From Thozetella sp. PMI_491 (taxonomy: Eukaryota; Ascomycota; Sordariomycetes; Chaetosphaeriales; Chaetosphaeriaceae), in contig MU270137.1 of the NCBI GenBank assembly GCA_021432635.1, positions 1 to 64,000 on the forward strand: a stretch of 64,000 bases of DNA, given 5' to 3'. Position numbers and translations under genes: made by a program. A model generated the notes under the pieces. That model did not search any database, was not told the DNA's origin, and saw nothing but the letters and a program-made list of their open reading frames with translations. Shown one piece after another: positions 35,933 through 46,545 of this stretch. Position 1 is the stretch's first letter; the number at the start of each line of letters is the position of its first letter.

Positions 35933-36586
35933 ATGCCAAGTGCGCTACAGCTTGGCGAATTCGTCGTGGATTCGACCGAGTCGCCGAAGCTGGACAAGGT
36001 GCTCTACGTAGGAGCATCCGGTGGTACCCATCAAACCTTTGCCCTAAGCGACGTCACGAATGCAGCCTCGGTAAGCGGCAGCAGGACGATGGAGGGCAGC
36101 ACGACTTACGCCGACTCCGGCGACGCGGCCAAAGAAGCCGCAGTGCAACAGGAGCCTCTCCTCCGCATATCGCGCAAGTCACTGATGTCGTCCGTCCTCC
36201 GGGCGGAGGATGCGTCCGGGGCGGCGGTCGCCTGGCTGTCGAAGCCGCTGCTCTCGTTTGGCAAATGGTGCCTTACCTTCCCGGCCCAGTCTCCGCACTC
36301 CAGCCACGCCATCGAGATGAAGCCCACCAGCACGGGGAAGAGGACCTACGGGTTCATCCAGGAGAGCGTGCCGTTCTTCTGGGACATGGAGGACAAAGCC
36401 GGGGCGCGCAAGTGCACGCTGTGGAAGGCCATCAACGGCAGACGGAGGGAGGTGGCCCGCTTCGAGGCCAAGCGGGCCAGAGACCGGGAGGGCATCCTGG
36501 CGGTGGACGAGCAGGGCGTGAGCGCCGTGGTGGCCGGGCTCACCTGCATCGCCCTGTTGAACCGGGTCGATTCGTTTGAGAAGTAA
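35933..36586 (+). CDS. Hypothetical protein, possibly tubby C-terminal-like
   Basis: Single exon, 217 aa. The start LGEFVVDSTESPKLDKVLYV, the phrase FIQESVPFFWDMED, and a beta-strand-rich composition with one hydrophobic strand near the end (GVSAVVAGLTCIALLN) recall fungal proteins with a LURP-one/tubby-like barrel. I cannot confirm that without a profile search. No signal peptide is seen, so it is likely intracellular. It sits between two genes of the secreted CxxC family on the same strand. The relation is unknown. Confidence 0.6.
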   Translation: MPSALQLGEFVVDSTESPKLDKVLYVGASGGTHQTFALSDVTNAASVSGSRTMEGSTTYADSGDAAKEAAVQQEPLLRISRKSLMSSVLRAEDASGAAVAWLSKPLLSFGKWCLTFPAQSPHSSHAIEMKPTSTGKRTYGFIQESVPFFWDMEDKAGARKCTLWKAINGRRREVARFEAKRARDREGILAVDEQGVSAVVAGLTCIALLNRVDSFEK

Positions 36587-39047
36587 TTAACGCTGGGGAG
36601 GTTAGGTGGGGGAGGGGAGTCCATACGTCGGAGGGGGCTGCCGCGACCGCGCGGCCGATGTGACTGCCAGTGGTCTCTAGATCCGGTTTTCTCAGCGGCT
36701 GCGCCGTTGTTTACTTCCAACCGGGATTGAGTGCATTGCCAAGAAGGCTTGGCACGATCCGAATTTGTTTACTTTTGGGGAAAGGGGCTTTTGGCTTTTG
36801 GGGGAAGGCCCACTGGCCTGGATAGGGCAGGGTAGCAGCGGCCGACGACGACGACGGAACCGGTTCCGTGGGCAGATAATTAACCTTTGCGCTACGAAGC
36901 CAGGCCTCTCAATTTGACCAATTCGACGGCGGGACGGTTCCCGAGAGGAAAAGCCCTCCCGGAGCGTCCGCACGAGGCGAGGACCAGCTAGCAAAAGGCC
37001 GGGGCGTAGCGTCCCTGCTGCACGGTCCAATCTTGGATGTGGGCGAGGCTCGTGAACAAAGGCGGCGGGCGGCGGCGCTGAGGCGTGGGCCTGGATGTGG
37101 CTCGTGGGCTGCCCTTGGGGTGCCTTCGGGGGGGGCCTTTGGGGAACTAGACAGGTCCAGAGCCACCGTTGCAACCATAAAAAGGTCTTGGCGGACCTCG
37201 CTTTGGATATTCTTTCATACTTTCTGGGGGAGTATATTCGCCCCTCAATAATGGGCTCGGCGAGGTGTCTCCCGTCCCAAACAAGCTCCGACTAGCCCAG
37301 CGCCCCCAGCCAGGCGCGCTCTCGGCGCCCTTTCGGTACTGGGACCCTTCTGTGCCGACCCGGAGTTGCGCGGCCCTGTGTGCCATCGACGGCCTGGCTA
37401 TTTTTAGCGCCTGTCGCCTGTCGCCCCCGCAATTATGCCGCGTGCAGTGGGCCACGCCTATACCTAGACCGCACCTTCTCGTAAGGCGTCTGGGGCCCGG
37501 CTCCATTGAATGGAAGCTTTGGCACCACCGACTGGGTCCTGTGAGCCTCCCGCCTTCCCTTCTCGGGGCCATTTTTATTTCTTTCGTCCTTTCCTCCCAT
37601 GTTTATTTTTGGCCGCCGAGTCTCTCCTCGCTCGCTTGGCCGAACCGAACCCGGAAACCCCGGGGGTCGATCGGGCTGCGTTGCCGGTGCGACTCGACCC
37701 CGGCCTGCAGACGCGGTTCTTCGCTAGAGAGGGAGGATGAGGGGGACTCTAAAGGGAGGGACTATATGGCAGGCTTGGCAAAAGCTGCTCCTCTTCTTGA
37801 TTCTATGTACCGTACCTCAGATACCGTTGACGACGTCCATGCACCGCGTCGAGGGCATACCCAACCCAAGCGAGGCCCCTCTCCGGGTGCATCATAGCAC
37901 TAATCGTGCACTCGTCGAGGGCAGGACAGGTGTTCGATCCGCCTGAAGCCATGGGTCCGGGCAATAATGGACGCATCTTATGATCTAGATTAATATTGCT
38001 TGATTAAATCTTGGCGGGATTGAGAAGTCATGGAGATTGAGGCATTCGGGGCGGTCGATTTATCCACCCAATCGAACGCCAAGAGCTCCCTCGTCGAATT
38101 CGCCGTCGTCCCCCCCCTTTCCCCCCTCCAACGTTCCTCGCTGCCTCCCTAGGGCCAGTCGAGCCATGGGTCCCAGCTGCGGGCTCGCTTCGATATTTAC
38201 CGTCTTACCCCTTAGACTGTCTCTTTATTCACGTGTGCCCTCCTTAGCGAGCTGCACACCTCGTTCCAGCAACCATCCAAGCAGACCGCCCGCGGGACTG
38301 CCGTTAGGGATCCGCCGGAGGGAGGCACACAGAGAGTCATCGCGCCCCAAGCTCGACCCAGCGTCCAGGGAGCGGCCTGGCCGCGCGAATCCTTTTTTCT
38401 TCTCTGCCCAGCGGACCAGCTCCCCTGGCAGGGTACTAATCGCAATATATGCTCTCGTCGGTCCCGAACCTTTTTCATCTCGTTGCTTCCAAAAATTGCT
38501 ACAAAGTAGCATTCCTCCCCGAGTGGCTCGCCCACGAGCTGAACTGAAACTCTATCCGCCCAATCTCCCTCCACCGCCGAACCTCGTCTTGCGTCTTGCC
38601 CTTGCCGGCTTTTCTTCTCTTATCCTACGTGGTGGCGTTCCGAGGACCCTAACGCGACTAGTCGGTGCAACTGCGGCCTCCTACCCCGTCATCGGCCGGT
38701 CACACGCCGTCCCACGGCATGCTTCGGCCATCCTGGGCGTACCAGCAGACATGACCTTCTCCCGCCGCCGAATTCCTGGCTCCTTGAAATGATATGCCCA
38801 CGCCGCCGCGACCACTCCAGGGTACGATGATCGAGCTGCGCCAGCCCCTGGCCTGATCCCGTCTTGTCGCCTTCCCGCCGATCCCAGGAGCGGCTATCTA
38901 GGCTGGCCAAGTGATCCCATTGCTATAAGAGTGCTGCATCTCGTTGGCAGCCGCTTGGGGGTGAACGACGGAGGCCCCAACCTCTGCCTCGCTAAAGTCT
39001 CCCGACTATTCGCTTGGTCCATCTCAAACTAGCATCGCTTGGCGAGA
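36587..39047. other. Long GC-rich non-coding region upstream of family member B
   Basis: 2.46 kb without a supported gene. Frames such as 37265-37897 and 38037-38792 are open but consist of low-complexity Pro/Ser/Arg and match nothing. C-rich and CT-rich stretches (around 38095-38140 and 37550-37640) suggest a long promoter and leader for the gene at 39048. Confidence 0.5.
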
Positions 39048-40367
39048 ATGGAGCTGTCTCTTTTGCTCGCCATGGCGGCGGCGGCGGCCGTCAGCCCTGC
39101 CTTGGCATCCCCCATCGCTGCCCTTTATGCACCGGCGGATGAGATACAGTCGATCGACCCCGGCGGGCCAATGGGTCCCGCGACGGATACACCCATGGTG
39201 GTGAACCTCGGAGGCCCGATCGAAGTCCCGACCAAAACTGCGACGCCGAGCCGGATGACGGTGAACCCTGGTGGCCCCATGGTCACAGCGTCCCGCTCTT
39301 CTCCTCCGAGTGGCAGCGCTACGCCCTGGACGCCATCTTCCTCGACCAGCCAGGGCATCCCACTGCCTTTTAATCCCGGTGGCCCTATTATTCCCGTATC
39401 ACAGCCTACCTCGAAGCCTGGAGCAAAAGCGGCGGGTCCGGGGGAGCCAACGCTAGCATCGGACGGAAGAGATGCCCCACCGGCGCCGTCGAGCGCCGCG
39501 CCTGCGTGGAACCCCCCGCCCCCGCCGCCACCGGGAGGGTATCCCCCGCCCCCTCCGCCTCCACCGCTTCCCTTTCTGCCCTTCCCATACGGAGGCTTTG
39601 CCCCGAGCTGTAGGCGCAGCACACACCACAGTACGCGCCCTAACCTCCCGATTGAGGAGGCCCAGGCGTCAGCTACGAACCGGCTTAGACGTGGCCTACC
39701 TCCCATCACCAAGGCAGCGAGCCTCAGCTTGCCAGCGGCGACGGCGACGGCGAGAGCGTGCACCACCACGCTCTCCGAATCCGTCTCTAATCCCTGCGAG
39801 TGGCACGGCACACAGACGATATATCCCTCGACCACGACGCTGTATCAGGGGGTAGATTGCCACGGATGCACAGATCTATATGTCCACAAGAACATGTGGT
39901 TTTGCCCCATACAGCGTATTAATGCTACGCAGTCGGTTGCGACCCCTTCGACCCACTGGAGCACGACTTGTCTCCCATCGGCAACCATAAGCGAGGGCCC
40001 GAAAACAAGCAGCAAAGTCAAATTCGCGAGACCCACTAGGACGTTATCGATCGACTACGGCCTATTGCCAGCTGGGTTAGGGCCAAGGGGAGCTGAAGTT
40101 GAAGCTGCCCGTCCAGACTATGAAGCTGACGATGTGGAGGACGCCTGCGCCTGCCCTACCACACTCTTTGTCCGGGCCCCGCAAACTGCCGGTCGAACCT
40201 CGACGTGCTACTCGAAGTGGACAACTAGCACCAAGCAAATCGACTGCGACGGCTGCCCGTTGGTGGTCATGACCGTGCTGCAAGGGTTCGGGCCCCCGGC
40301 GCACTTCACAAAGACAACCACGCTCTCATTGGGCACGACCACGGCCTATGCCTGCATGAGCACCTGA
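39048..40367 (+). CDS. Secreted Pro-rich protein with two four-cysteine modules (family member B)
   Basis: Single exon, 439 aa. The ATG at 39048 starts a signal peptide (MELSLLLAMAAAAAVSPALAS). Residues 30-130 hold four spaced copies of [ND]xGGP[IM] motifs (DPGGPMGP, NLGGPIEVP, NPGGPMV, NPGGPIIP), then a run of Pro and Pro-Gly (PPPPPPPGG and a P8 run). Two CxxC modules follow: the first spans about residues 238-310 with TIYPSTTTLYQGVDCHGC, the second about 365-438 with CYSKWTTSTKQIDCDGC, then GPPAHFTKTTT, TTTAYAC and a free C-terminus. The order Thr-rich strand, [DN]C-x-G-C, then a Thr-rich strand ending AYAC is that of family member C. Family is unnamed to me. Likely cell-wall or secreted. 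Confidence 0.78.
   Translation: MELSLLLAMAAAAAVSPALASPIAALYAPADEIQSIDPGGPMGPATDTPMVVNLGGPIEVPTKTATPSRMTVNPGGPMVTASRSSPPSGSATPWTPSSSTSQGIPLPFNPGGPIIPVSQPTSKPGAKAAGPGEPTLASDGRDAPPAPSSAAPAWNPPPPPPPGGYPPPPPPPPLPFLPFPYGGFAPSCRRSTHHSTRPNLPIEEAQASATNRLRRGLPPITKAASLSLPAATATARACTTTLSESVSNPCEWHGTQTIYPSTTTLYQGVDCHGCTDLYVHKNMWFCPIQRINATQSVATPSTHWSTTCLPSATISEGPKTSSKVKFARPTRTLSIDYGLLPAGLGPRGAEVEAARPDYEADDVEDACACPTTLFVRAPQTAGRTSTCYSKWTTSTKQIDCDGCPLVVMTVLQGFGPPAHFTKTTTLSLGTTTAYACMST
39757..40364 (+). other. Two four-cysteine modules, copies B1 and B2
   Basis: Copy B1 lies at about 39757-39980 with the DCHGC pair, copy B2 at about 40146-40364 with the DCDGC pair and the AYAC end. Boundaries are approximate. 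Confidence 0.7.
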
Positions 40368-42138
40368 GCGCTGCTGAGCTGTATGAATAGGGATATACAG
40401 ACCTCCAAGAGCACTTCATTGGCATCCGAGCTGTTCCCAATACCCCGGGGGAGGAAAGGAGATCTATTGAGCAGCATGGAAAATGGAGCGACGGCTATCA
40501 TTATGCTTTCTTAGTCAATGGAGTCTGGGGCTGGGAGAAAGGCGCAACGTCTGCAAATAGATTTATTCTCGCCTCTTTGTTCCGTTTGTGGTCTAGCGTG
40601 CCGCTGTATGGCTAACGCTAGGCGGACCTTGCTTCCCTTTGACACCTGCGATATGAAATCATGTCCCTCCAGCCTAGTCGGGTGGCATGAGGGTTAGCAG
40701 CTTCGGGAGCCAGCATGCTGACCCGAGATACGAATACACCCCTATGTAGTTCACAAAAAAAGATACGGCGCGGCGATTACCGGCTTGGCAGTCTGTAATC
40801 ACGAGCCCCATTTCGATGACAACCTAATGACAACCTAATGACAACCTAGAGAGTGTCAAGAATGCGTCGATAACAGAGCGCGTCTCTTGACGAATTTGAA
40901 TGTTATACGCGGGTTGATAATAAATCAAGTCCGATAGCCCCGCGGGAATCTAGGGGTGACGGCTCAGTTTCCCCGGGTGCCAGCTGGAGGCTGGGTCCCG
41001 ATGCTCAGGTCCACCCAGCCTCGCTGAGACAGCCGAAGCACCGCACGTTGCCGCGTGGAGACCGTGAAACAAACCCATGGCGAAGCAGTCGAAAAGCTAC
41101 ATCGGACTGAACAAGGCGGCTGTACGTTCATCCTCCGCCTGGCACGACGGTTGCCGACATCCGGTGCCGTGGGAATGGCCTTGGCTACTAGGGGACTAGA
41201 AACGGCCCAGCCGTCTTTGACACGATCCCAAGGCGGAGCCCTAGTCGAATCTTCGTGACTCGGGGTGTTGGCACGCGAGACTGCCACCAGGGAAGTCGCA
41301 GCCGGCACGGCCGTGGCCGCTAGAAGGCAAGGCTGGGCTGTCATTACCTGATTTCGAACTGTGCGTCCCGCCGAGGTAGCACCTCGGCGATGGGGACAAG
41401 TCACATCGCATCATGGATTTTGAACTTTTTGCTCTGTATTCCTCTTTCAGATACTGTTTCGATCGGTCTGTTTATTCCTACCAGGATTCTGGGCTAAATG
41501 ACGTTATGAGGGCAATCTAAGGATATAGCCTATGTGGCGACAGGGTTGCTTCGTGACGCCAGTTAATCGGGCATCATTCGCCCCGGGAGAATGCCCTCAT
41601 CGACGCACCTTAATTTGTCCTCTGTTTTTGTCTCTGTCTATTGCTGCGCTGATCAGTGGGGTGGGTTTATTTTTTTTTTTTACTTCGAGCATCGGGACGG
41701 ACCCTACTGGCTGTACATTCCAGAAGTGAGTGACATCCTCGTTAGGGGTAGCCACGCAGCCACGGAACGAAGATATGGACATCCCGCCGCTGTCTCATTA
41801 GTTGGACGCGACTCCCTCCCTTCTAGGAACAGTCCGGACATGCCAACTCCACCCACTACTGTCCTTTCGCCTTCCGCGCTCTTTCATCTCAATTTAGCTT
41901 CACGGCTAAGTGTGTAGTTCGGTGGCCTAACCTCGTCTCGCTGACCCACTGGGCACAGTGCTAGCTTCGAGTCCGGGCCTTTACTGGATTAAACGGTTCA
42001 CCTTGAACTCAGTTGGCCAGACCTGTCCGCCACCGCCCGTGGGAGGGTATATGTCTATATATTCTCCTTAGTTGCCCACCTAACCCGGGAATTCGAGAAA
42101 CTGATCTTCAGCACCAGAACAAATATCAAACGCAGAAT
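40368..42138. other. Intergenic region between family members B and C
   Basis: 1.77 kb. It contains a triple 11-bp direct repeat at 40816-40848 and no supported gene. The frames at 40964-41404 (minus) and 41055-41258 have no start context or family signal. Confidence 0.5.
40816..40848. repeat. Three perfect tandem copies of an 11-bp unit
   Basis: Three perfect copies of ATGACAACCTA run head to tail at 40816-40826, 40827-40837 and 40838-40848. A short tandem repeat with no known role. Confidence 0.9.
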
Positions 42139-43395
42139 ATGGGTTCTCGCAGAAATTCTCTCGGCCTCGCGCTTCTCGCCAACGCCATTCCCGCCATCGG
42201 GCATGTCATCCCCACGCCTCCTCCGGCCCCCAACGCAACCAGCACGGCGTGTACAACCGTCTTGACCTCCACACTTAGCGGCTTCCGAGGGGACTGGCAA
42301 CCGGAGATCGCACACACAGTTTACCCAAGTACAGTGACAGAATCCCACCGGGTCCCTTGTGGAGACTGCGTGCTCTCTATTTCGTACGTTCTGGCACGTC
42401 CCTGGGGCGGACTCGGCCCCGAGGAGCGCGTCACCGGCACAGTCACGGCGACGGCGCCTTTCACCACTACCACCACTGTCTGCGAGGCCACAGCCACAGG
42501 ACATCGTGGCCCTCCGCCGCCTCAAGAAGAGCCCCCGGTTGCGGATAACCCGGCAAAGAAAACCACAGTCGAGGAACCCTCAGCCAAGACGCACACAACC
42601 GTAGAAGCCCCGGCTGAGGAAACAAAAACCGTGGAGAGCCTGTCTAAGACAACAACATCTGAGGAAAAACCGGCCACGAAAACGGCGCCCGTGGAACCCC
42701 GTGGGGACGCCCCGGCGGCGCCTGCCACCACCTCCTGCTCGAAAACGACAACAGAGTCAACAAATAGCCCGCGGGCCGCACCTCCTCCTTCCAATTGCAC
42801 GTACACCACCGTGACTCCAGTGACGCCAGTCCGCGGGGGTACCAAGACGGTCTACAGGTCGACCGTGACCTACACCAGCTCCGTAAACTGCGGAGGGTGC
42901 TCAACAATGACCGTATCGGCATTTAACCCTTTTCACCCAGGGCCGGTCATCTTCTTCAACGCTACAACCACCCTGCCGGCCACAACCACTACCGCATACG
43001 CGTGCCAGAAGTCGTCGAGTTCCACCTCAGCGATGGCCACTGCGAGCCGCCACCCGAGGGATGAGGTGGAAGGACAGGCGGCCGGTGCTGCACACACTGG
43101 CCCGGATGTCTCCACTATGACGCTCACCAAGACGAAATATCAGCACACCACCACCTCCGTGCGAGGCTCGGACTGCGAGGCGCACCCCACGAAAGGACCA
43201 GGCGTAGTACCCAGGAAGTTCGAGGCCATCAGCAACCACGAGGCACCACAGCAACCAAGCCTGGGGCCCGTGCTGGCTGTCACCTACGCCAAAACAGAGA
43301 CGGTGGTGTCACCTGGAACACAGACAGTCTACTCGAACTCATGCACTCGCACTACTACGCGGGCTATCCCTCACCCGACCGCCGGTGCCCACTAG
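42139..43395 (+). CDS. Secreted Thr-rich protein with three CxxC modules (family member C)
   Basis: Single exon, 418 aa. The signal peptide begins at the ATG at 42139 (MGSRRNSLGLALLANAIPAIGH). Three modules are visible. C1 begins STACTTV and has TVYPSTVTESHRVPCGDC. C2 begins SNCTYTT and has TVYRSTVTYTSSVNCGGC, GPVIFFNATTT and TTTAYAC. C3 is decayed: only the Thr-rich strand before a lone Cys (TTTSVRGSDC), LGPVLAVTYAKTETVVSPG, TQTVYSNSC. Between C1 and C2 runs a Glu/Lys/Thr-rich linker with repeated T-V-E phrases, predicted disordered. C1 and C2 match B1, B2 and A1 in order and spacing, so these three genes derive from one ancestor. Confidence 0.8.
   Translation: MGSRRNSLGLALLANAIPAIGHVIPTPPPAPNATSTACTTVLTSTLSGFRGDWQPEIAHTVYPSTVTESHRVPCGDCVLSISYVLARPWGGLGPEERVTGTVTATAPFTTTTTVCEATATGHRGPPPPQEEPPVADNPAKKTTVEEPSAKTHTTVEAPAEETKTVESLSKTTTSEEKPATKTAPVEPRGDAPAAPATTSCSKTTTESTNSPRAAPPPSNCTYTTVTPVTPVRGGTKTVYRSTVTYTSSVNCGGCSTMTVSAFNPFHPGPVIFFNATTTLPATTTTAYACQKSSSSTSAMATASRHPRDEVEGQAAGAAHTGPDVSTMTLTKTKYQHTTTSVRGSDCEAHPTKGPGVVPRKFEAISNHEAPQQPSLGPVLAVTYAKTETVVSPGTQTVYSNSCTRTTTRAIPHPTAGAH
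42247..43016 (+). other. Two four-cysteine modules, copies C1 and C2
   Basis: Copy C1 lies at about 42247-42483 with the PCGDC pair and copy C2 at about 42795-43016 with the NCGGC pair and AYAC end. They are separated by the Glu/Lys/Thr linker. A degenerate third copy lies at about 43110-43365. Confidence 0.7.
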
Positions 43396-44384
43396 TGATC
43401 GTTTCCCATGTCTGGACATGGTGATTAGTTCATTTGAAAGCTTTATACACAACTCTCCGCATCTTTCCCGGCGAAAGATGAGGTGAGAGAGTTTATCAGA
43501 CGAGTTTTATGATTTAAAAGATACCGAACAAGCTGCCTACGCCCAATGTATTTATCGACATGGTACCGCACTGTTTCCAGGGGGTAGATTGTAACATTTG
43601 GGGCAAGTATTGGACTAATGGAGCTCTGATGCCCGGCAAATGAAGTCGGAACAATATTGACTGCCAGGAAGAGAGTTGTGAAAAGGGGTTTTATCATTGG
43701 AGTCTTGGTGTTTGGAGTCGGAAACTAGAAGGTTACCTTGACTACAAGGCGGTTGATAGTACAAGCTCTATGACGTTGAGCTGCAATTATGAAAACAAAA
43801 TTTGCAGTGACCATTGAAGTACCTAAAATGCCTCTTGAGTGATCTGAAATACAACCCTTCTTGGTTTCTGAGCATGGAATGCAGATAATTGATGAAACTC
43901 AGAGTTAGAATCTGTTTTGTGACAGGCGATCTATTTAATTGTTGGCTCAAGTGAGGGTTTTGTGCTTGGCCTAATAATAAGTTAATCTAAATACAAAGAT
44001 TAAACCTGTGTCAACTGATTTCTTTGCTACCACCGATGGCCTGAAAAAAAACAAGTAATGTGAAGAGCGCTTCTCAATAAGATGCAAATAGCACTAGGGC
44101 TTTGTTTGGGCAGTATTTGAGTCTGCAGGCCAGTCCACTCGGTCCATGATTTGTTGCGTTTCGTGAACCCTTTTTCACTAGATGGCCCAGCTGCATAACT
44201 GGTGTAAACAAACGAGCCCACCATATATTTCCTCTCTTCACTCGCTCTCCTCTCAAAACCCACGAGTCAACTCACAACTCCCATCCGCTCCCTTCTGACC
44301 ACATCAGATTGAGCCTCTCTATCTCATCACCTTCCATCTCAAGCCCCCTTGAAATTCGATTTTCACCTTCTCACCATCTATTTC
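43396..44384. other. AT-rich intergenic region
   Basis: AT-rich stretch of about 1 kb. Holds one weak small secreted-protein candidate (43443-43697, minus), listed separately. The last 200 bases are pyrimidine-rich promoter or leader sequence for the SET gene. Confidence 0.6.
43443..43697 (-). CDS. Small secreted protein candidate, uncertain
   Basis: Single open frame of 84 codons. The first 21 residues (MIKPLFTTLFLAVNIVPTSFA) form a good signal peptide. The rest is short with a single Cys near the end and no family signal. Its place in an AT-rich gap resembles effector-type genes. No splice sites are needed. Chance open frames of this size also occur in AT-rich DNA. Confidence 0.3.
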   Translation of the reverse strand: MIKPLFTTLFLAVNIVPTSFAGHQSSISPILAPNVTIYPLETVRYHVDKYIGRRQLVRYLLNHKTRLINSLTSSFAGKDAESCV

Positions 44385-46244
44385 ATGATGAGCGAGACTA
44401 ACCCGGCCGACCTGGAGGCCATGATGGCCGAGGTAACCCTCCAAGATGACCCTGCTGGCACAGTGCCGGCCCGTGACTTCTTCTACCAGGACAAGGAAGC
44501 CTGCGAGTTCATCATCAAGAGCCGCACTATCTCAATGGTGCCAGTTGAGATTCGAGTTTCTCGAGTGGCGAGTCCTCGATCCGGATTGTTCTACACGGGC
44601 GAGAAGACTATTGACTTGGGAACTCAAATTTACCAATCTCAGCCACTAATGGTGCTGATCGATCCCACGAAGAAGACAGTCTGCCACTACTGCTATGTTG
44701 ATACCGACGACCCGGGTCATGTCGGACGTGTGCTCATCGAGGGGCTGGACATGGTAGTCAAGGCGTGCACTGGCTGCCGGGCCGTTCGATTCTGCTCCAG
44801 GGTCAGTCTATGGCCCGCGGAGGGGTCCTTCAATGTGCATTCCTAGCTGACATGCTACCACAGTTCTGCCAGAAGCGAGGGTGGAAGCTCTTCCACCGGG
44901 ATGAATGTGGGATTCTGAAGAATTCCCCAGACCTCTCCACCAAGAATCTCGCGACCCATCGACTGCTCCTTTGGCAGGAGCGTGGCCTTCTTGGCAATGA
45001 CTTGACCCGGGCTATCCTTCTGCTGGAAACCCACTTTCGGGAAATCGTGGATGGCGAGGACAAGGATCGGGCCACTCAGCTCATTGTCGGAGGAGATGGC
45101 ATCCGCAAAGCCACCAATTCCAAAATGTCAACTGGAGCCGTCTGGAAACTGTTCGGTGCCGTGCGTCCCATTACCGTTCACTCCTCCTGCGACTTTTCCG
45201 AGATCCGCTAACAGGTGTGCAGATGCTGACCAACAGCACCTTCGTCCGCCAGGCCCACCACAGCGAGCCATTTGGGACCGCCTTTGATTTGTTGACTTCG
45301 ATGATCAATCACTCTTGCGCTCCCAATGCTTTTGTCTTCCTCGAGGGCCGTGCGCTGCGTGTTCGGGCCCTTGCTCCGATCCGTCCCGGTGACGAGATCA
45401 CCATATGCTACCTTGACCCCACCATCCACGTCAGCAAGCGCATGGAGCTGCTCAAGAAGGATCATTTTTTCGATTGCTGCTGTAAGTGTATCTTGTACTG
45501 CAATATGGCCACCATCCAGGGCCCCATGCTGACAGAGCCCAAGGCAAACGCTGCAAAGCCGAGATCAAGGAAGAGATGGACCGCCTTGGCAGCGATCTCG
45601 AAAAGGCAGTGGTGTTGCACGATGCGCAACAGCGCATGGTCGACCTCATGCGGGCCGCCATGCGCACACTCAATCACCCAGGAATGCAGCCGGACTTCGA
45701 AAACCCCGACGCAGTCCACCGCAGCCTCTTGCACCTGGCAAAGAGTGCCTTCGGCGACGAGGAGTGGTACCCTGATCACATGGACCCCATGCCCATGGCC
45801 AATATGTGCCTGGGCCAGCTGTATTTGCGCCAGAAGAAGTTACCCATCGCGCTGCGTCTGATTCTCAAGAGTAAGCTCTGCAGTCGCCGCCGAAATGGCC
45901 CCGAGTTCGTCAACGAGATGTTCGAAGTGATGCGTGTGCTGGTGATGGTGGGTGACCTGCCAGACGACGCTCCGGAGTACTCCAACTTTGTCTTCCCACA
46001 GAAGAGCGAGATCCGAACTATCGCACGTGGATATGTGTACGAGATGTACACCGCTGCGGGTCAAGTGTACGGCGGCGACTCTATCCTCACTGGTGTCGTC
46101 GGCGAGATATACGAGAACCTGACCAAGAACATGGGCTGGCGCCCTGGATCCAAGGAATTTCGGGACGAGTTCGTGCCAGCTCAGCAGAAGCTGCTGGCTT
46201 GGGCTGGCATTGACGTCGCGCATGGCCTCGTGCTTTCGGACTGA
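44385..46244 (+). CDS. SET and MYND-domain protein, SMYD-type lysine methyltransferase-like
   Basis: Four exons, 44385-44801, 44864-45160, 45223-45481 and 45544-46244, give 557 aa. An N-terminal SET start (RSGLFYTGEKTIDLGTQI) is interrupted by a MYND zinc finger from residue 100: CHYCYVD...CTGCRAVRFCSRFCQKRGWKLFHRDEC. The SET core follows with INHSCAPNAFVF (Asn 267-His 268) and DEITICYLD. A post-SET-like cysteine group FDCCCKRC crosses the junction between exons 3 and 4. The C-terminal 220 residues are helical. SMYD family enzymes methylate lysine in histones and other proteins using S-adenosylmethionine. Nuclear and cytosolic roles both occur. The third exon starts at an ATG codon, which makes GTGCGT/ACAG...GCAG the chosen intron ends. 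The acceptor is the least certain of the set. Confidence 0.85.
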
Positions 46245-46545
46245 GCATTGAGACATCTCTCTAGGCCGTCGTACTACCAAGCTGGAGAGAGATTGAAGGA
46301 AACGGCGAGATGCTTGCCAGGATTAGTCGTGCATTCGATGCCCTGTGCTGGCTAGCTTAGCGGAGGAGAGACACCAATTTGCTGACATGTGGCGGCGAAC
46401 TGCCGAGAACTTGCTTTAGGAGATCGGATGGGGTATGTGAGTCGATGACGCGACTCCGCAGGGAACGTCTCAGGGTGACACGGAGGTAATGAGAGGCGAG
46501 AAAAGCTAGATGGCTCTATGATGGTGCTGGCATTGATGCCTATAT
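46245..46545. other. Convergent 3' intergenic gap
   Basis: 301 bases between two convergent genes. Nothing recognised. Confidence 0.6.

Noticed and set aside
37265-37897. 210-codon frame
   Set aside because: No motif, and composition follows the GC-rich background.
38037-38792. 251-codon frame with Pro/Ser-rich protein
   Set aside because: Low complexity, no family signal, no splice partner, and lies in a C-rich gap.
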